From Parabacteroides sp. (lineage in GTDB: Bacteria; Bacteroidota; Bacteroidia; Bacteroidales; Tannerellaceae), in the NCBI GenBank assembly GCA_020026285.1, contig JAHHQS010000012.1, forward strand, positions 1 to 42,710: 42,710 nt of DNA. Reading direction: 5' to 3'. The notes below the pieces were generated by a model. It saw only the letters and a list, made by a program, of their open reading frames with translations, was not told the origin of the DNA and did no database searches. The translations under genes and the position numbers were made by a program. Each line of letters opens with the position of its first letter. Positions within the stretch are counted from its first letter, which is position 1. This document shows positions 15,288 through 23,938 of this stretch, one piece after another.

Positions 15288-16538
15288 TTACTTCAAGATT
15301 AATTCTTCAACGCCACCAAAGGTATCATACCCAGTAGTGATAACACAATCGCCAGGTTGCAATCCTTCCGTGATTTCATATTGTCTCGGATTCTGTCGGC
15401 CTATTACAATCGGGACCTTGACTGCTTTGGTCTTATTTGCATCCAATTTATAAATCCATTGTCCACCTGTCTGCTGATAAAAGTTTCCACGTGGAACGAT
15501 AACCGCCTTTTCGGGCTGACCTAATTCGATCTGGACTCTAAAACTTTTACCAACTCGGACATTATCAGGTTTGTCTCCTGTAAAGATCAAATCAACTTCA
15601 AACATACGTTCTTTTACTTCCGGAATCACCTTACTTATCTTCAAAGGGAACCGTTCTCCTTGATAAAGGATACTGGCTGGAAGTCCATTCGTTACACGAT
15701 CAATATAATATTCACTCAACGAAGTATGAATCTTGAACTGATCCATCACCTTCACTTCGGCTATATTTTCTCCTGCTGCCACCTGTTGTCCAGGTGTTAC
15801 TTTCACGAAACTCAACTGTCCATCAATAGGAGAACGAACAATCAGGTCTTCCACTCTTTGACGGCTACGTATCAGTTTCTTCTGTTCCCTGTCACGATCA
15901 TTCTGAAGCAATTCCTTTCGGATTACAGTCATAGAAGAATCACTCTGCAAACTTTTCAACTTTAATCGAGTCGATTCCATCTTATATCGATATTCATCTT
16001 CCGAAACCTCCAGCTGTGCCTTGCTCCGAACGCCCATCTTATATTCCTCCTTCTCCAACGAGAAACTTTTTCGTATTTTGTTAAGCTCATATTCAGCTTC
16101 CAATGACTGCTGTTTCAGAGTCAGACTTTTCTGTTCCATTTCCAAAGCCTTTTCCTGATAGGATATGCGCTGTTTTTCCCATTCATCCTGCTGATCTTCA
16201 ATTTCACGTATCAGATTCGGATTGGTCAAAGTCAGAATAGTATCACCTTTCTTCAATAGACTTCCATCTTCTCCAATGATACGGTCCACATTTCCAGCCT
16301 CTCGTGTATTAACTTTAATAGTCAGTATCGGATGGATTATACCTTCAACATCTACATACTCCATAAAATCACTTTGACAAACTTCTTCTATCCGAATATT
16401 CTCTGCATCAATCCGTAACCTACGAGGTCCGAACGAGAGTACAATCACATAAACCAAGGCACAAAACAAAACGAATCCACCTAAAAGATAGTGGCGATAA
16501 CGAATGTACCAGGGTTTCTTTTCCAATTTGATATCCAT
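15288..16538 (-). CDS. HlyD/MacA-family periplasmic adaptor (membrane fusion protein)
   Basis: Adaptor subunit of 416 residues linking an inner-membrane ABC transporter to a TolC-type channel. One TM anchor lies at about 15-36. It is followed by a biotinyl-lipoyl half (VDVEGIIHPILTIKVNTREAGNVDRI), a long charged coiled coil (about 110-225), the second lipoyl half (DLIVRSPIDGQLSFVKVTPGQQVAAGENIAEV) and beta-barrel/membrane-proximal domains. The gap to the tolC-type gene is 20 bp, so the two form an operon from the sigma-54 promoter at 18061. No permease lies directly downstream. The cognate ABC parts are probably the 2331-12546 unit, which carries the same predicted promoter and operator. Confidence 0.93.
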   Translation of the reverse strand: MDIKLEKKPWYIRYRHYLLGGFVLFCALVYVIVLSFGPRRLRIDAENIRIEEVCQSDFMEYVDVEGIIHPILTIKVNTREAGNVDRIIGEDGSLLKKGDTILTLTNPNLIREIEDQQDEWEKQRISYQEKALEMEQKSLTLKQQSLEAEYELNKIRKSFSLEKEEYKMGVRSKAQLEVSEDEYRYKMESTRLKLKSLQSDSSMTVIRKELLQNDRDREQKKLIRSRQRVEDLIVRSPIDGQLSFVKVTPGQQVAAGENIAEVKVMDQFKIHTSLSEYYIDRVTNGLPASILYQGERFPLKISKVIPEVKERMFEVDLIFTGDKPDNVRVGKSFRVQIELGQPEKAVIVPRGNFYQQTGGQWIYKLDANKTKAVKVPIVIGRQNPRQYEITEGLQPGDCVITTGYDTFGGVEELILK

Positions 16539-16558
16539 AATATACTATTCTATTTATT

Positions 16559-18031
16559 CTATATTTCCGGTAAAATTTCACTTAGAGGACAATCCTTCAG
16601 GAAATCATATTGTGTCATACTACGTAAACCATAATATAAAGTCCAATATGTTTTCATGGCAGCCATATAATTCCTACGAGCGGAATCCTTTTCTGTTGTA
16701 GCAGCGTTAAAATCGAGAATGGAAGACTTTCCTAACAGATATAATTTGCGAGCTACATCATAACGTTTCTGCGCAGTCTCATCTGTTTTGGCCGCAACCT
16801 TCACCTGATAAGCCTGCAGATTAAACTGACGCACCATTTTATGAACATTTAATTCAAAATCGGTCATGGCTTGTTCTACTTGCGTATCAACCAGTTCCAT
16901 TCGAGATTTAGCTACACGAACTTTTCCTTTTCCTCGTCCCCAATCGAGAATAGGAATAGCCAAAGACAAACTGACGTATTGCTGGTCCAATAAATTCCGG
17001 TAAGAAGAGCGTAAATTGTTCCCGGTCTGAGACAATCCAAATTGAAGATAAAGATCAGCTTTCAATCCCCGTGAAGCCTTGGCTTGAGCCAATTCACTTT
17101 TACTTTCCAGTTTCATTCTTTCGTACGTCTCTATTTCAGGACTATGTTCATAAGCACATTGTAATGCCTTGGCCAAAGGAACTTCAAAAGCAACAATATC
17201 TTTATCTTCGGGTATAACTTCTATTTGTTCATTTTCACGGATTCCCAAAAAGGAACGAAAAACAAGAACAGCTTCTTCAACTTCTATTTGAGCCTTCATC
17301 ACATTAGTTTCTTCAGTCAGTTTATTTACCTCCAGTTGAAGCATTTCGTTCTCGGTAATACTACCGATCTCGTAACGACCACGTGCATATCTAAAAAGCG
17401 TATCTGCCGATGCATAATTAGATTGAGCAATCATGAGATTATTTTGAGCAGTAGCCAGATTGAAAAAGAGTTCACAAGTCTTTGAAGCGATTAACTCCAA
17501 TGTCTCTGCATAACTCTTCTTTGCTTCCTGAAAACGTACCGGTTCAATTTTTTTATCCCATTTCAAATAATTATATCCAAAAACAGACTGACGATAACCA
17601 ACCATTACCGGCTGTGTATTGAATGCTTTCCGGTCAGAACTGAACTCATCCATACGTTGTGTAGCCGTTTTGAGAAAAAGATTACCTCCCGTAAACCAAA
17701 TATTCTGACTAATATTTACAGCCAAATCCGTACTAAGCTGATTCTGTCGGATAAATTCTTCTGTACCATCTGGCTGAGTTACCTTATTGATCTGTCTATT
17801 CAGAAAAGGAGAGGAAGTAAGACTTACAGCCGGTAGGTAATTTGCCCGGAAGGCACGATAGTTCCAATAAGCCGCTTTAAAAACATGTCTGGCCGACTTG
17901 GCTTCAGGCGAAAATTCCTGTGCCATCTGAATAGATTGTTCTAATGTCAGTACGTGTTTATTCTGTGCATTCATTATTAACGAGAACATACACATTAAAA
18001 CTAACAAATATTTAAAAAGACTTTTTTTCAT
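16559..18031 (-). CDS. TolC-family outer-membrane efflux channel
   Basis: TolC-type outer-membrane factor of 490 residues. Its signal peptide is cut near residue 22 (MKKSLFKYLLVLMCMFSLIMNA). The family's duplicated helical coiled-coil pattern is clear (AAYWNYRAFRANYLPAVSLT; second repeat SELAQAKASRGLKADLYLQFG), ending in MAAMKTYWTLYYGLR. It forms a trimeric beta-barrel and periplasmic tunnel for tripartite efflux with the HlyD adaptor encoded 20 bp downstream. First gene of its operon: the predicted sigma-54 start near 18050 leaves a leader of about 20 nt. Confidence 0.93.
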   Translation of the reverse strand: MKKSLFKYLLVLMCMFSLIMNAQNKHVLTLEQSIQMAQEFSPEAKSARHVFKAAYWNYRAFRANYLPAVSLTSSPFLNRQINKVTQPDGTEEFIRQNQLSTDLAVNISQNIWFTGGNLFLKTATQRMDEFSSDRKAFNTQPVMVGYRQSVFGYNYLKWDKKIEPVRFQEAKKSYAETLELIASKTCELFFNLATAQNNLMIAQSNYASADTLFRYARGRYEIGSITENEMLQLEVNKLTEETNVMKAQIEVEEAVLVFRSFLGIRENEQIEVIPEDKDIVAFEVPLAKALQCAYEHSPEIETYERMKLESKSELAQAKASRGLKADLYLQFGLSQTGNNLRSSYRNLLDQQYVSLSLAIPILDWGRGKGKVRVAKSRMELVDTQVEQAMTDFELNVHKMVRQFNLQAYQVKVAAKTDETAQKRYDVARKLYLLGKSSILDFNAATTEKDSARRNYMAAMKTYWTLYYGLRSMTQYDFLKDCPLSEILPEI

Positions 18032-18060
18032 AACCGAACAATTAATACAAAAAATTAACT

Positions 18061-18076
18061 AGCAAACACCATGCCA
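18061..18076 (-). promoter_or_regulatory. Sigma-54 (-24/-12) promoter of the tolC-hlyD operon
   Basis: The minus strand reads TGGCATGGTGTTTGCT: GG-N10-GC, a near-ideal RpoN site. It shares TGGCAT and TTTGCT with the permease-operon promoter at 12585. The tandem dyads begin 56 bp upstream. Confidence 0.88.
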
Positions 18077-18132
18077 AAACATCAATCCTTTATTAAACAG
18101 TCATATACGCTAATACATCCATAAGAAACAGT

Positions 18133-18167
18133 GTGCGAACTCGCACAAAAATCGTGCGTTATCGCAC
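18133..18167. promoter_or_regulatory. Tandem-dyad upstream activating site (copy A)
   Basis: Two perfect dyads, GTGCG-AACT-CGCAC (18133-18146) and GTGCG-TTAT-CGCAC (18154-18167), have centres 21 bp apart with spacer AAAAATC. Both are in the divergent region between the tolC-type gene and the NtrC-type regulator. Binding here would activate tolC-hlyD and, because the array ends about 24 bp before the regulator's -7 box, could also repress the regulator gene. Confidence 0.85.
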
Positions 18168-18190
18168 ACACAACTTGTCTGTTTTAACCT

Positions 18191-18198
18191 TACCTTTG
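18191..18198 (+). promoter_or_regulatory. -7 element of the response-regulator gene
   Basis: TACCTTTG fits TAnnTTTG and ends 5 bp before the ATG at 18204, predicting a near-leaderless mRNA. No TTTG box is seen at the proper distance; that region adjoins dyad copy A. Confidence 0.5.
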
Positions 18199-18203
18199 CG
18201 TAT

Positions 18204-19568
18204 ATGGAAGGAAAAGGGAAAATATTAATCATCGACGATAACGAAGACGTTCTATTCGCTTTGAATCTTTTACTTGAACCAATTGTTGAAAAGGTTAAAG
18301 TAACAACACAACCAAGTCGAATCGAATTTTTTATGAATTCATTTCATCCGGATGTCATCCTTTTGGATATGAATTTTAAAAGAGATGCAGTCAGTGGGCA
18401 GGAAGGATTTGTTTATCTGAAGCAGATTCTTTCCATCGATCCACAAGCTGTAGTTATTTTCATGACAGCTTATTCTGATACGGACAAGGCTGTAAAAGCG
18501 ATCAAAGAAGGAGCAACCGATTTCATTTCCAAACCTTGGAATAATGAGAAATTATTGGCTACTCTTTCAACAGCCATCAAGTTAAGTCTATCACGTAAAG
18601 AAGTAGATCGACTACAAGAGAAGATGACAGCTATAAAAGATGAAGATTCTTTGCCTGAGCTTATAGGAGAATCACCAGCGATGCTTCAAGTGAAAGAGAC
18701 CATCTATAAACTGGCAGAAACGGATGCCAACATTCTGGTAATGGGAGAGAACGGAACCGGGAAAGATCTGATAGCCCGTATGTTGAAATTCTATTCTCCA
18801 CGAAAGGATGACGTCTTTATTACTATCGATTTAGGAAGTATTCCCGAACAACTTTTCGAAAGTGAACTATTTGGTTACGAGAAAGGTGCTTTTACAGATG
18901 CCAGGAAATCAAAACCAGGACGAATGGAAACAGCATCGGGAGGAACCTTATTTCTGGATGAGATAGGGAATCTGTCTCTTCCTATGCAAGCTAAATTATT
19001 AACAGCTATTGAGAAGAAACAAATCACCCGATTGGGAGCAGTCGATTCAATTCCTATCAATGTCCGTTTAATTTGTGCTACTAATGCAGAATTACATAAT
19101 CTGGTAAAAGAAGGTTCTTTCCGACAGGACTTGCTTTATCGTATCAACACCATCGAAATCCACATTCCTCCACTTCGCGAACGCGGTAATGATATATTAC
19201 TTCTAGCCGATTATTTCTTGAAACAATATAACCGTAAGTACAAAAAAGAAATCAGCGGTTTCACTAAAGATGCCAATCAGAAACTTCTGAAATATCACTG
19301 GCCGGGAAATGTTCGCGAACTTCAACATGTATTGGAACGTGCCGTTATTCTGAATGAAAGTACCATGCTGCACCCGAATGACTTTCCTCTTTATCCTCAA
19401 AAAGAAGAAAAGAAAGAGAACAACGGAGAACTTAATCTGGAACAAGTAGAAAAGAAAACCATTGAACGAGCCCTTCGATTAAGTAATGGCAATATGACTT
19501 ATGCTGCTGAACTTTTAGGAATAACACGTTTTTCCTTGTATCGTAAAATTGAAAAATTAGGACTATGA
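18204..19568 (+). CDS. Sigma-54-dependent response regulator (REC-AAA+-Fis, NtrC family)
   Basis: A 454-residue transcriptional activator. The receiver domain has Asp11/Asp12, phospho-acceptor Asp55 (VILLDM), Thr88 and Lys110. The AAA+ domain has Walker A GENGTGKD (181-188), the sigma-54-contacting loop as GAFTDA (228-233, in place of the classical GAFTGA) and Walker B TLFLDE (248-253). A Fis-type helix-turn-helix closes the protein (about 419-452: NGNMTYAAELLGITRFSLYRK). Phosphorylated oligomers would bind dyadic sites and remodel RpoN holoenzyme. The dyads in its own upstream region and before permease 1, each paired with a sigma-54 promoter, are its probable targets. It overlaps the kinase gene by 4 nt (ATGA). 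Confidence 0.95.
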   Translation: MEGKGKILIIDDNEDVLFALNLLLEPIVEKVKVTTQPSRIEFFMNSFHPDVILLDMNFKRDAVSGQEGFVYLKQILSIDPQAVVIFMTAYSDTDKAVKAIKEGATDFISKPWNNEKLLATLSTAIKLSLSRKEVDRLQEKMTAIKDEDSLPELIGESPAMLQVKETIYKLAETDANILVMGENGTGKDLIARMLKFYSPRKDDVFITIDLGSIPEQLFESELFGYEKGAFTDARKSKPGRMETASGGTLFLDEIGNLSLPMQAKLLTAIEKKQITRLGAVDSIPINVRLICATNAELHNLVKEGSFRQDLLYRINTIEIHIPPLRERGNDILLLADYFLKQYNRKYKKEISGFTKDANQKLLKYHWPGNVRELQHVLERAVILNESTMLHPNDFPLYPQKEEKKENNGELNLEQVEKKTIERALRLSNGNMTYAAELLGITRFSLYRKIEKLGL

Positions 19569-20851
19569 AAACTTATCTCTGGTATCTGATTGCTCATGTT
19601 GCCGGAATTCTTTTTTCATCCTGGCTGACTATTCTCTGTATACAGAAAGAATTGAAGATAAGCACTTTTGCCTGTATTATTCTGATTATTGCAATCTGTG
19701 TAAGTCTTTACCTTCTTCAACTGAGGCAGATTCGAATATGGAGACACATTGTAGATTGTATGGCACAGAATGAAGTTATCCAGATTGTCCGTACTCCTTT
19801 TAAGGATAAAGCTATGCAGCAACTGGCAAATGATACTTCTGCGGCCTTAAAATCTTTTCGTGAACAATTACTAAATGAAGAAATTAAACATCAGTACTAT
19901 GAGAACCTACTGAATAAAGTGGATACAGCCATGATTGTAACAAATCTGCAGGGTGAAATCGATTGGATGAACAAGGCTGCAACTGAGTTACTGGAAAATG
20001 AAAAGAGACTTCCTGATGAAGTAATTGAAGCTTTACAGAAAAAAGAGGACATTGTTCACTATCACAAACAGTCTCTTGTTCTAGACCTGGCAATTTCCTC
20101 AACATTAATCTATATGAAAGGATATAATCGAAGAATCATCAGTCTGAAGAATATTCATTCAACCTTGGAACAGACAGAAATGGAAGCCTGGCAAAAACTG
20201 ATCCGTGTACTGACTCATGAGATTATGAATTCGATTACTCCCATCATATCTTTAGCCCAGACGTTAAGTGAACGCGGACTCACAAACCCAAACGACGAAA
20301 AGACACAGGCTCAAATACAACAAGGACTGAATATTATACACAGAAGAAGTAAGGGATTGCTTGACTTCGTAGAAAATTATCGAAAGCTGACTCGTGTAGC
20401 TCCTCCTGTTAAAGTAAATATTAAAATAAAGGATTTTTTCAATGACTTGAAGCGACTCTGCAATAATCCGTCTATTCATTTCTATTTATCCGATGATAAT
20501 CTAATCTGTTCCGTTGATCGCTCACAAATGGAGCAAGTCTTTTTAAATCTATTGAAGAATGCCCAGGAAGCGTGCTCTTCCATTTCAGAACCAAATATAG
20601 AAGTAGGAGCAAAGACGGTACGAGACCAACTGATCTTTACTATTCAAGATAATGGGGAAGGAATTTTTCCCGAAGTTATAGAACGTATATTCATACCATT
20701 CTTTACCACTAAAACAAATGGTTCCGGAATAGGTTTAAGCCTATGCAAGCAGATTATAACTTTTCATGGAGGACAGATTTTTGTGAAATCGGAAAATGGG
20801 AAAGGGACCTGTTTCCAAATAGTGTTTCCCGCAACAAATGCCTATCTGTAG
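19565..20851 (+). CDS. Membrane sensor histidine kinase (NtrY-like, partner of the sigma-54 regulator)
   Basis: A 428-residue kinase. Two closely spaced TM helices (about 5-25 and 29-50) leave almost no periplasmic loop, so sensing is probably in the membrane or cytoplasm. A PAS-like segment follows (about 110-200: DTAMIVTNLQGEIDWMNKAATELL). The H-box is LTHEIMNSITPI with phospho-acceptor His218, and the ATPase domain has N-box NLLKNAQEA, DNGEGI and GSGIGLSLCK. It should phosphorylate Asp55 of the regulator, to which it is translationally coupled. The signal is unknown; envelope stress or an efflux substrate would fit the regulon. Confidence 0.93.
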   Translation: MKTYLWYLIAHVAGILFSSWLTILCIQKELKISTFACIILIIAICVSLYLLQLRQIRIWRHIVDCMAQNEVIQIVRTPFKDKAMQQLANDTSAALKSFREQLLNEEIKHQYYENLLNKVDTAMIVTNLQGEIDWMNKAATELLENEKRLPDEVIEALQKKEDIVHYHKQSLVLDLAISSTLIYMKGYNRRIISLKNIHSTLEQTEMEAWQKLIRVLTHEIMNSITPIISLAQTLSERGLTNPNDEKTQAQIQQGLNIIHRRSKGLLDFVENYRKLTRVAPPVKVNIKIKDFFNDLKRLCNNPSIHFYLSDDNLICSVDRSQMEQVFLNLLKNAQEACSSISEPNIEVGAKTVRDQLIFTIQDNGEGIFPEVIERIFIPFFTTKTNGSGIGLSLCKQIITFHGGQIFVKSENGKGTCFQIVFPATNAYL

Positions 20852-20964
20852 AAATTATTCTATCATAAAATAAATTGCAGATTCTCATGTATTAAGTCAT
20901 AGAATCTGCAATTCAATTAAAATGGTTATAAATTATTTTATATGAATGAATCCGAGCATTCTTT

Positions 20965-22059
20965 CTATCTGATCTGAATATATTCCATTGGATGTTCTTT
21001 CTTCTTATCCAAGTCTGCCATTTGATATTTTACTTTACCAAAATCTATCGTTCGTAAATCAATACATCTGATTGTACAGTTCCATTCCGTACGATAATAA
21101 AATTTCAGACGTTTTAAATCCAGAGCAGCTGTCCACTGAGAAGCACTTAACATGCCGTCTGGAATTTCTTTTTTATCTCCAAATTCTGTACCAATAGGGA
21201 CATCGAAATTATTCAATATCTGGAAAGATTGCATAACAGCCCCATATCCTGTTTCCGGCTGAAGAGCTGTATGAAGAAAAAAGGCAGCTCTAACAAAACG
21301 AGAAGGAGGAGTCATATCGCCAGGCAAACCTAAAGAAGCAGAACCAATTCCGAAAGGTTTTAAAGTTACACCGGGAACGACTTCATGCGTAGGAGCAGCT
21401 CCAGCAAAGATATTTACATAATTATTCAGGTTTGTCATCTGCCAATCAAAAGAAGGAGCATTCGTTATCACACCAATCTTATTTTCAAAAACGCAAGGTT
21501 TTCCATTTAAGAACTCAACAACGACATGACGGCCAGATGCATCCGCTACATTAAAGTGTACAGCGCCGAATCCATGTCCATAAGGAACTACATGTACATC
21601 TTTTAGAGCTTTTTCCATCTCATCAATTGAGGCAAAATTACTTAATACCCATGATAAGAATTGTGCATCCACGAAAGAGGTAGAATTCTTAGTTTCATCA
21701 TATTCCTCATACTGTCCATATCCAGGAAAATAGAAAAGTTCACCAGCCAATCCTTTTTCATTCATTCCTTCAGCAATCAGATTGTCTTTCAAAACGCCAA
21801 TTCCTACATATCCATATTTAGCAACAATCTTCATTCCATTAGTGCCAGAAGGAGTCATTGCTGTTTCAGAATGTCCTCTTGGTACTACTATATAACGGGA
21901 TTCCATAACAAAAGTTCCCCATTCCATTGTTCTAGCAATAACTTTACTCCCGTCTTTAGCTGTAAAAGAAATACCAGTACAAGCAGAAGCTGCTTGATAG
22001 AAACCAAACATTGCTACTAAAAGTATAGCAATTAAGCGTAAATATTTAGAACGTACCAT
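20965..22059 (-). CDS. Choloylglycine hydrolase-family (bile salt hydrolase/penicillin acylase-like) Ntn hydrolase
   Basis: Secreted N-terminal-nucleophile amidase of about 364 residues. The signal peptide (MVRSKYLRLIAILLVAMFGFYQAASA) is followed directly by the nucleophile Cys27 (CTGISFTAKDGSKVIARTMEW), which signal cleavage would expose. Arg43 matches Arg18 of bile salt hydrolases. The next catalytic position (Asp21) is Glu46 here. NEKGLAGELFYF, VITNAPSFDWQMTNL and SRFVRAAFF supply the later conserved Asn and Arg. It could deconjugate bile salts or cleave another linear amide such as penicillin V or an acyl-homoserine lactone; sequence alone does not decide. A start at 22083 would add 8 residues. 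Monocistronic, with no clear promoter in the following 313 bp. Confidence 0.88.
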   Translation of the reverse strand: MVRSKYLRLIAILLVAMFGFYQAASACTGISFTAKDGSKVIARTMEWGTFVMESRYIVVPRGHSETAMTPSGTNGMKIVAKYGYVGIGVLKDNLIAEGMNEKGLAGELFYFPGYGQYEEYDETKNSTSFVDAQFLSWVLSNFASIDEMEKALKDVHVVPYGHGFGAVHFNVADASGRHVVVEFLNGKPCVFENKIGVITNAPSFDWQMTNLNNYVNIFAGAAPTHEVVPGVTLKPFGIGSASLGLPGDMTPPSRFVRAAFFLHTALQPETGYGAVMQSFQILNNFDVPIGTEFGDKKEIPDGMLSASQWTAALDLKRLKFYYRTEWNCTIRCIDLRTIDFGKVKYQMADLDKKKEHPMEYIQIR

Positions 22060-22083
22060 TGTAATAATTTGTTTTTTTCTCAA

Positions 22084-22396
22084 GATTTCTTGAAAGTGTT
22101 AAACATCCGATTTTATATACGATATTGCAATATGTCTGTCTTAAAAGAGCCGTAAATCATTAACTTATAATCAGGTCTACGTACTTCTATAACAGATATA
22201 TTCTATAAATTGTTTGACTATTAAGATTTATACTCTTTCCTTTTTTATACGTTTTATCTTAATATCTTGATAATAAAGAAAAGTTAATAGCTAAAGTGTT
22301 TACTTAAGTTAAGATTGTACTTTGGGTATACCGGATAATTATGAGATAATATATCTGGCAAACGATAAAATTTTTAAAATAAAAAAGAAATGAAAA
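22084..22396. other. 313-bp intergenic stretch without a recognised gene
   Basis: AT-rich region between the choloylglycine-hydrolase gene and ybeY, both on the minus strand. I find no convincing -7 box facing the hydrolase gene, no strong hairpin and no coding frame of note. Confidence 0.5.
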
Positions 22397-22831
22397 TCAA
22401 ACTTCCCTACACTCTTCTGGAAGGATAGCAAGAGCCTTATTTTCATTAGCTTCCATGATTTCTCTCTCTCCTGGACCTTTATCATTTATTCCACACAAAT
22501 GAAGAATACCATGGATAATTGTTCGATGTAATTCTTCGTTATATGGAGTATGAAAAGCTTCTGAATTAGTCTTTACTGTATCCAGACTGATAAACAAGTC
22601 TCCTGAGATTTTATTTCCTTCTGTATAATCGAAAGTAATGATATCTGTATAATAATCGTGCTGAAGATACTGACGATTTACTTCCAATATTTTCTCGTCG
22701 GAACAAAAGATATAACAGATGTCACCCGTTTTTTTGCCATAAGTTGCTGCAACTGCTCTTACCCATTGACCAACAGCCTGCTCTTTGAGTACCGGAAGTT
22801 CCACTCCTTCCGCATAAAATGAAATTGCCAT
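22397..22831 (-). CDS. ybeY: YbeY endoribonuclease / rRNA maturation factor
   Basis: Metal-dependent RNase of 144 residues acting in 16S rRNA 3'-end maturation and ribosome quality control. The family core TDIITFDY, ISGDLFISLDTV and HGILHLCGINDKGPGE is present. Two zinc ligands are His107 and His111. The third, His in E. coli (HGTLHLLGYDH), is Asp117 here, which I believe is usual in Bacteroidota. A -7 element (TATCTTTG, 22853-22860) lies 22 bp upstream of the ATG. Complete. Confidence 0.95.
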   Translation of the reverse strand: MAISFYAEGVELPVLKEQAVGQWVRAVAATYGKKTGDICYIFCSDEKILEVNRQYLQHDYYTDIITFDYTEGNKISGDLFISLDTVKTNSEAFHTPYNEELHRTIIHGILHLCGINDKGPGEREIMEANENKALAILPEECREV

Positions 22832-22852
22832 AGATTAATCTTTAATTGTATG

Positions 22853-22860
22853 CAAAGATA
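22853..22860 (-). promoter_or_regulatory. -7 promoter element of ybeY
   Basis: TATCTTTG on the minus strand, 22 bp before the ybeY start. No matching -33 box. The remaining 22861-23129 stretch contains only a weak 8-bp inverted repeat (22947-22954/22982-22989) and no gene that I can see. Confidence 0.45.
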
Positions 22861-23129
22861 CATTATTATCTTGAAAAGAATCATCTATACTTAAATGTAT
22901 TGTTTACAATGCGATTTATTAAACATCCAACAGCTAATCATTGTTCCATAATTCTAATTTGAAAATAAAGGATTTCCTTACGAATTATGATTTGACTTAA
23001 ATAAAAACAGGACATAGTATGAGATTATGCTAAACCGAAGAGAGTCTCTACAAACAAAACAGCAACAGATAAGCCGGAATGACATAGAAAAATCTTATCT
23101 GAAATGAGCAATTCAAGAAAGTATAATGA

Positions 23130-23837
23130 CTATAAGGACATATAATATTTCCGTTCCTCAATAGTATGGTGCTCGATGGCATAACGCAAAGAGGTACGTG
23201 GTAAAAGCTTGGCATATTCATTCAGAAACTCATTTAGGACTTGTTTATCTTTCTTACCAATTTCACGGAGCATCCAACCAATAGCTTTGTGCATCAGATC
23301 ATGCTTATGGTTCATCAGAAGTCTGACCAAGTTGATGGTATCATCAAACTGACCGGAACGAATAAATGTGATAGTCGATACAATGGAGATCCGCTGTTCC
23401 CATAAATTATCACTCTTTGCCAGTTGATAAAGGACTGACCGATCGGAACGCTCCAATAAATAACGACCAACTATAGTCGGACAAGTCAAATCGACCAAAT
23501 CCCAATTATTGCAGTGACAGACATTTTTCAAATAGAAATGATAAATTTCATCCCGTTCCTCAAGCGATGTCCGCTTCCGTTTGAATCGTTCTACCAAAAT
23601 AATCAAAGCAGACAATCTGACTTCATGCCATTTACTATTCAGCATTTCCTGTAAATCATCAAACGGAAGATCCAGACAGGTTTTCGATATCCGACGATTT
23701 TCAGGAACAACGACTCCCAAGAAGCAATCACCTTCTCCATATTGTCCAGGGCCCGTTTTAAAGAAACGAGACAAATGCAAAGCTTTCTCTGGTGATCCGG
23801 CAGCCTTTAATGCCGATATGATTGTACGTGCTGACAT
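23130..23837 (-). CDS. DNA alkylation repair protein (AlkD-like HEAT-repeat glycosylase)
   Basis: A 235-residue all-helical glycosylase of the AlkD family, which excises bulky or cationic N3/N7-alkylated purines without base flipping. The catalytic and DNA-contact residues fall almost exactly on Bacillus cereus AlkD numbering: Trp112-Asp113 (NNWDLVDLTC), Arg149 (WEQRISIV) and Trp188 (AIGWMLREIG). HEAT-like repeats run through 60-210. Complete. Divergent from the SpmA/B-type gene, with its own -7 box (TACTTTTG, 23863-23870). Confidence 0.93.
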   Translation of the reverse strand: MSARTIISALKAAGSPEKALHLSRFFKTGPGQYGEGDCFLGVVVPENRRISKTCLDLPFDDLQEMLNSKWHEVRLSALIILVERFKRKRTSLEERDEIYHFYLKNVCHCNNWDLVDLTCPTIVGRYLLERSDRSVLYQLAKSDNLWEQRISIVSTITFIRSGQFDDTINLVRLLMNHKHDLMHKAIGWMLREIGKKDKQVLNEFLNEYAKLLPRTSLRYAIEHHTIEERKYYMSL

Positions 23838-23862
23838 CTTGAATATTCCTTTTACTTGTACA

Positions 23863-23870
23863 CAAAAGTA
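23863..23870 (-). promoter_or_regulatory. -7 promoter element of the alkD-like gene
   Basis: TACTTTTG on the minus strand, 26 bp before the ATG at 23837. The -33 region is not recognisable. Confidence 0.45.
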
Positions 23871-23912
23871 ATGATTTTGAACACTTCCAACGGGTTATTC
23901 TTCTTTTATTTG

Positions 23913-23920
23913 TATGTTTG
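23913..23920 (+). promoter_or_regulatory. -7 promoter element of the SpmA/B-like gene
   Basis: TATGTTTG, ending 18 bp before the ATG at 23939. It overlaps an in-frame TTG at 23918, which argues that the TTG is not the start codon. Confidence 0.45.
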
Positions 23921-23938
23921 CAAATAAAAAACAGACTT

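Noticed and set aside
22382..22430. Twelve-codon plus-strand frame beginning MKIKLPYTLLEG
   Set aside because: Overlaps the end of ybeY on the other strand, no promoter or conservation argument; too short to claim.
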